From NCBI GenBank assembly GCA_963841995.1, contig CAWJEX010000003.1:189598-253597 (forward strand): 64,000 nt of DNA. The letters are read 5' to 3'. The DNA is from DATDPM01 sp963841995 (GTDB lineage: Bacteria; Pseudomonadota; Alphaproteobacteria; DATDPM01). Positions within the stretch are counted from its first letter, which is position 1. Each line of letters opens with the position of its first letter. The notes beneath the pieces were generated by a model. That model was not told the origin of the DNA. It searched no databases and saw only the letters and a list, made by a program, of their open reading frames with translations. The position numbers and the translations under genes are program-made. Of this stretch, positions 61,033 to 64,000 are shown one piece after another.

Positions 61033-62360
61033 TCAAACCGGCCCCACCTTTAAACCGATGAGCGCCTGTGGGCCCATTGCGCGTAGCGCTACGGGGATGG
61101 GCCCGCCGGTCGCCCAATCCAAGAGCTCCACGGTATGAACGATGGGCGGGCGTGCATGGCGCCCGATTTGAACCATACAGCCGATATTTCCCGTCGCGAT
61201 GACGTTCGGCGAGACGCTCTCGGTCGCCGCCGCCTTGCGCTTGCCGAGCTCGTCCGCCAGTTCCGGCTGAAGCAAATTGTAGGTTCCCGCCGAGCCGCAG
61301 CAGAGATGGGAATCCGGAACCGTCACGGTTTCGAATCCGGCGGCGGTCAGGAGATCGATTCCGAGATCGTGGATTTTCTGGCCGTGCTGCAAGGAGCAAG
61401 CGGAGTGATAAGCGACCCTTAACCGCCGTGCGGGCATTCCCGCGTTAAGGCCGATTCTTTCGACGAGTTCCGCGATATCGCAAGCGAGTTCCGATATGCG
61501 CGCGGCTTTGCGGGCGAAGATCGGATCGCCGCGGAGCAGGAAGCCGTAATCCTTCACCATCGTTCCGCAGCCCGCGGCATTGATGACGATGGCGTCGAGC
61601 CCACCCTCGTCCAAGAGCCTGGTCCAAGCCGCGATGTTCGCCCGGGCGCCCGCCAGCGCATCATCGATGCGGCCCAGATGATGAACCAGCGCGCCGCAGC
61701 ACGGCGAACCTTTGGGCACCACGACCTCGATCCCATGGCGGTTCAGCAGCCGCACCGTCGCCGCGTTGATTTGTGGCGCCAGAACCGTCTGCACGCAGCC
61801 GGGCAGCAACGCGACCGCATCACGCGATTGCCTTCGGCTTTAAAAATCCGCGGTGAATTGCCGGGGGCCGACCCATGAACCTTCGGCGCGAATTCGATCA
61901 GCTTGCGCAGCCGCTTTGGGAGGAGCGGCGCCAACGGTTTTGCGATGCGCGCCAAATGAAGGGCTGCGCGAAAGACCGCCGGTCGCGGCAGAACGAAGGC
62001 GAGAAGCCCGCGGAAGGCACGGTCGAAGAGGGAGCGGCTATGAGTCTCTTCGATTCGCACCCGGGCGTAATCGACAAGATGCATATAGTTGACGCCCGAG
62101 GGACAGGTCGTCATGCACCCCAAGCAGGACAGGCAGCGATCCACATGCCCGGCCACTTGCGGCGAGGCCGGCTTGTCGTTTTCGAGCATGTCCTTGATGA
62201 GATAGATGCGCCCGCGCGGCGAATCGAGCTCGTCGCCCAACAGCGTATAAGTCGGACAGGTGGCGAGGCAAAAGCCGCAATGCACGCAGGCGCGCAAAAT
62301 CTTTTCGGCTTCCCGGAGATCGGGATTTTGGAGCTGCTCGGCGGAGAAGCGGGTTTGCAT
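61033..62360 (-). CDS. glcF: Glycolate oxidase iron-sulfur subunit GlcF (apparent frameshift)
   Basis: GlcF is the Fe-S subunit of glycolate dehydrogenase. The N-terminal frame (from MQTRFSAEQLQNPDL at 62360) carries the two cluster motifs CVHCGFCLATCPTY and CLSCLGCMTTCPSG. It reaches RIFKAEGNRVMR near 61820, then shifts. The second frame gives the cysteine-rich CCG domains (LLPGCVQTVLAPQINAAT, GSPCCGALVHHLG, SACSLQHG, CCGSAGTYNLLQPEL) to the stop at 61033. Adding one G to CGGTC near 61815 gives 442 residues, a normal length. The break is likely an error or a recent loss. Confidence 0.87.
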
Positions 62361-62362
62361 CC

Positions 62363-63590
62363 TCAGATCCCTTCGTACATCCGACCGGGATTGAGGATGT
62401 GCTGCGGATCGAAACTCTCCTTCAGCCGCAAGGAAAGTGCCGCCGCTCCTTCGCTTTGCGGCTGAAACACCGGCAGACGGGCGCGAAGGTCTGGCGCTGC
62501 CCGGAACAACAAAGCATGGCCGCCGGCATGGGCCACGGCCCGGCGAATGATGCCCGCGGCGGACGTGGCCCGATCCATCCCCTGCCCTGCCACCGCCAGC
62601 CAGATCAATCCGCCGCCCCAATCATAAAGCGCTTCGGCGTCCAATTGTTTTTCGATCTCGTTTACGATCGAGGCGCCTTTCGACGGCGTCACCGAAAACC
62701 GCCAGATCATGCGATCCCGCAACGCTACGAACGGCGCCACGTCGCGGAGCTCTCGCCAGAAAATTTGCGATTGCGGTTCATCGAGACCGGCGAGCACGCC
62801 GCGCCCGCCGAACATCTCCCTGAGATTGCCGCCGCGATAACGAATCGACGGATTCGGCCCCTCAATCCGCACCGCGGTTATGGATGTCCCTGCCGCCCGG
62901 ATCAATTCGATGCTCGACCTTGCGGCGGCCGCCTTCGGCATATGGGTGGCCCCGTAGACCTCGTAGGGACTTTGCAGCGCCTCGGTCATCGCGAGCACCG
63001 CCTGCTCGTCCGCAAGCCCGAGGATCATCACGGTATGAATTTCGGAGGGAAGCGGTAAAACCTTGAATGTCACGTCCGTCATCGCCGCCAGCGTGCCGAA
63101 GGATCCGGCCAGCAGTTTGCAAACATCGTAACCGGTGACGTTCTTCATCACCCGGCTGCCGCATTTGAAATTCGCCGCGGCCATTGACCGCCTTGGCGCC
63201 GAGCAAGTAGTCCCGCGCCGCGCCGGACTTGACCCGCCGCGGCCCCGAAATATTGCAGGCGAAAACGCCGCCGATCGTGCCCAATCCCGCCGGCCGCCCC
63301 AAGAGCGGGCCGTAATCCGCGGGCTCGAAGCACATTTCCTGGCCGCTCGCCTTCAAGGTCTCTTCGACGACGCTGAGCGGCGTCCCGACCAGAGCGGTCA
63401 TCACCAGCTCTTCCGGCTCATAGAACGGCACGCCGGAAAGGGCGGAAAGATCGAGAACCTCATTACACGGCGCATAACGCCCGAGCGCCGATTTGCTGGC
63501 AGCGCCCTGGACCGCGAGGGGCACGCGATTTCCGGCGGCCCAGGCAATCGTTTCCTGCACTTGCTGCGGATCGGCGGGTCTGAGCGGCAT
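62363..63590 (-). CDS. glcE: Glycolate oxidase FAD-binding subunit GlcE (apparent frameshift)
   Basis: GlcE is a FAD-binding subunit of glycolate dehydrogenase. From the ATG at 63590 the protein (PCMH-type FAD domain) runs VFACNISGPRRVKSGAARDYLLGAKAVNGRGE and then shifts near 63170. The other frame continues FKCGSRVMKNVTGYDVCKLLAGSFGTLAAMTDVTFKVLP to the C-terminal SFDPQHILNPGRMYEGI. Removing one T from GAATTTCAAA joins the two into 408 residues. It lies 2 bases before glcF. Confidence 0.87.
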
Positions 63591-64000
63591 TCAAAATCGC
63601 GGAACGTCGGGAAACGGCAACTTGCCGCCATGGACATGCATGCGTCCCAGTTCGGCGCAGCGATGAAGTTCAGGGAACATCTTGCCGGGATTGAGCAGCA
63701 ATTCCGGATCGAAGGCGCATTTGATGCGCTGCTGGACCCGAAGATCGGTTTCGCTGAACATGACACCCATGAGATCGCGCTTCTCGACGCCGACCCCGTG
63801 CTCGCCGGTCAACACGCCGCCCACCGCAACGCAGAGCTTCAATATATCGGCGCCGAAGGATCGACGCGTTCGAGATCACCGGGCTTGTTCGCGTCGTAAA
63901 GAATAAGCGGGTGCAAATTTCCGTCGCCGGCGTGGAAGACATTGACGACACCGAGACCGTAGCGCCGCGATAGCTCGCCGATACCGCGCAAAACTTCGGA
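63591..64000 (-). CDS. glcD: Glycolate oxidase FAD-linked subunit GlcD (partial, apparent frameshift)
   Basis: This is the 3' end of glcD; the 5' part is outside the window. The upstream frame gives RYGLGVVNVFHAGDGNLHPLILYDANKPGDLERVD and runs into a stop. The second frame gives FGADILKLCVAVGGVLTGEHGVGVEKRDLMGVMF to the end, with the FAD-oxidase C-terminal motifs (GDGNLHP, GGxxTGEHGVG). One missing base near 63860-63866 separates them. Its stop immediately precedes glcE. Confidence 0.85.

Overview
This window is GC-rich chromosomal DNA from an alphaproteobacterium, most like the Rhodospirillales and relatives; the genus cannot be told from sequence alone. The evidence is a set of alphaproteobacterial markers: RcdA/DUF1465, TrcR/DUF1013, DUF1192, DUF1244, DUF4164, a COQ9-type protein, a split pntAA/pntAB/pntB transhydrogenase, a cysteine-free L31, and a 6S RNA between zapA and the 5-formyl-THF cyclo-ligase gene. 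There is no prophage, integrase, complete IS, CRISPR array, rRNA or recognisable tRNA. Most of the window is housekeeping.

Layout. 1-4.8 kb (minus strand): a truncated degenerate protein kinase, purA, hisZ, serC. 5.0-6.5 kb: a flavin reductase, a relic of the serC start and a lower-GC islet with a frameshifted HEPN/AbiU2-like gene. 6.56-8.57 kb: TPP riboswitch and thiC. 8.6-23.5 kb (all minus): a long envelope, folate and recombination block, listed in transcription order as ruvC-ruvA-ruvB-ybgC-tolQ-tolR-tolA-tolB-pal-cpoB-tilS-ftsH-folP-glmM-thiD, with yebC just upstream. 24.5-26 kb: DUF4164-zapA-6S RNA-fau. 26.1-31.2 kb: a MITE-like element, thiE, then the EF-P group (epmA, epmB, efp) and suhB. 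31.3-34.9 kb: an OmpA-like / ExbB-MotA-like / coiled-coil MotB-like trio. 35-45 kb: ABC exporter, cyaY, rpmE, rcdA, DUF1192, quinone oxidoreductase, trcR, two DUF465 genes, ubiX, a GGDEF protein, purE, coq9, def, rpsU. 45-48 kb: transhydrogenase. 48-54 kb: an accessory-looking stretch with two unrecognised genes, an RDD protein, a tiny membrane protein and pepF, mixed with repeats and pepF relics. 54-61 kb: acyl-CoA synthetase, epimerase, O-methyltransferase, DUF1244, N-formylglutamate amidohydrolase, pyruvate kinase. 61-64 kb: glcF, glcE and partial glcD.

Two themes stand out. First, three places carry a short direct copy of the end of a neighbouring gene, with one or two small accessory genes between the intact gene and the relic (serC start, pepF end, end of the 48.3 kb gene). 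This looks like insertion by homologous recombination in a flanking gene. Second, eight genes (the HEPN gene, ruvC, epmB, ubiX, pntAA, glcF, glcE, glcD) each need exactly one single-base correction to read through. Several of these lie in short homopolymers and several genes are core functions, so consensus errors are more likely than gene decay for most of them.

I found no convincing large new system. The least-described material is the 48-52 kb region, the HEPN islet and the proton-channel-like trio.
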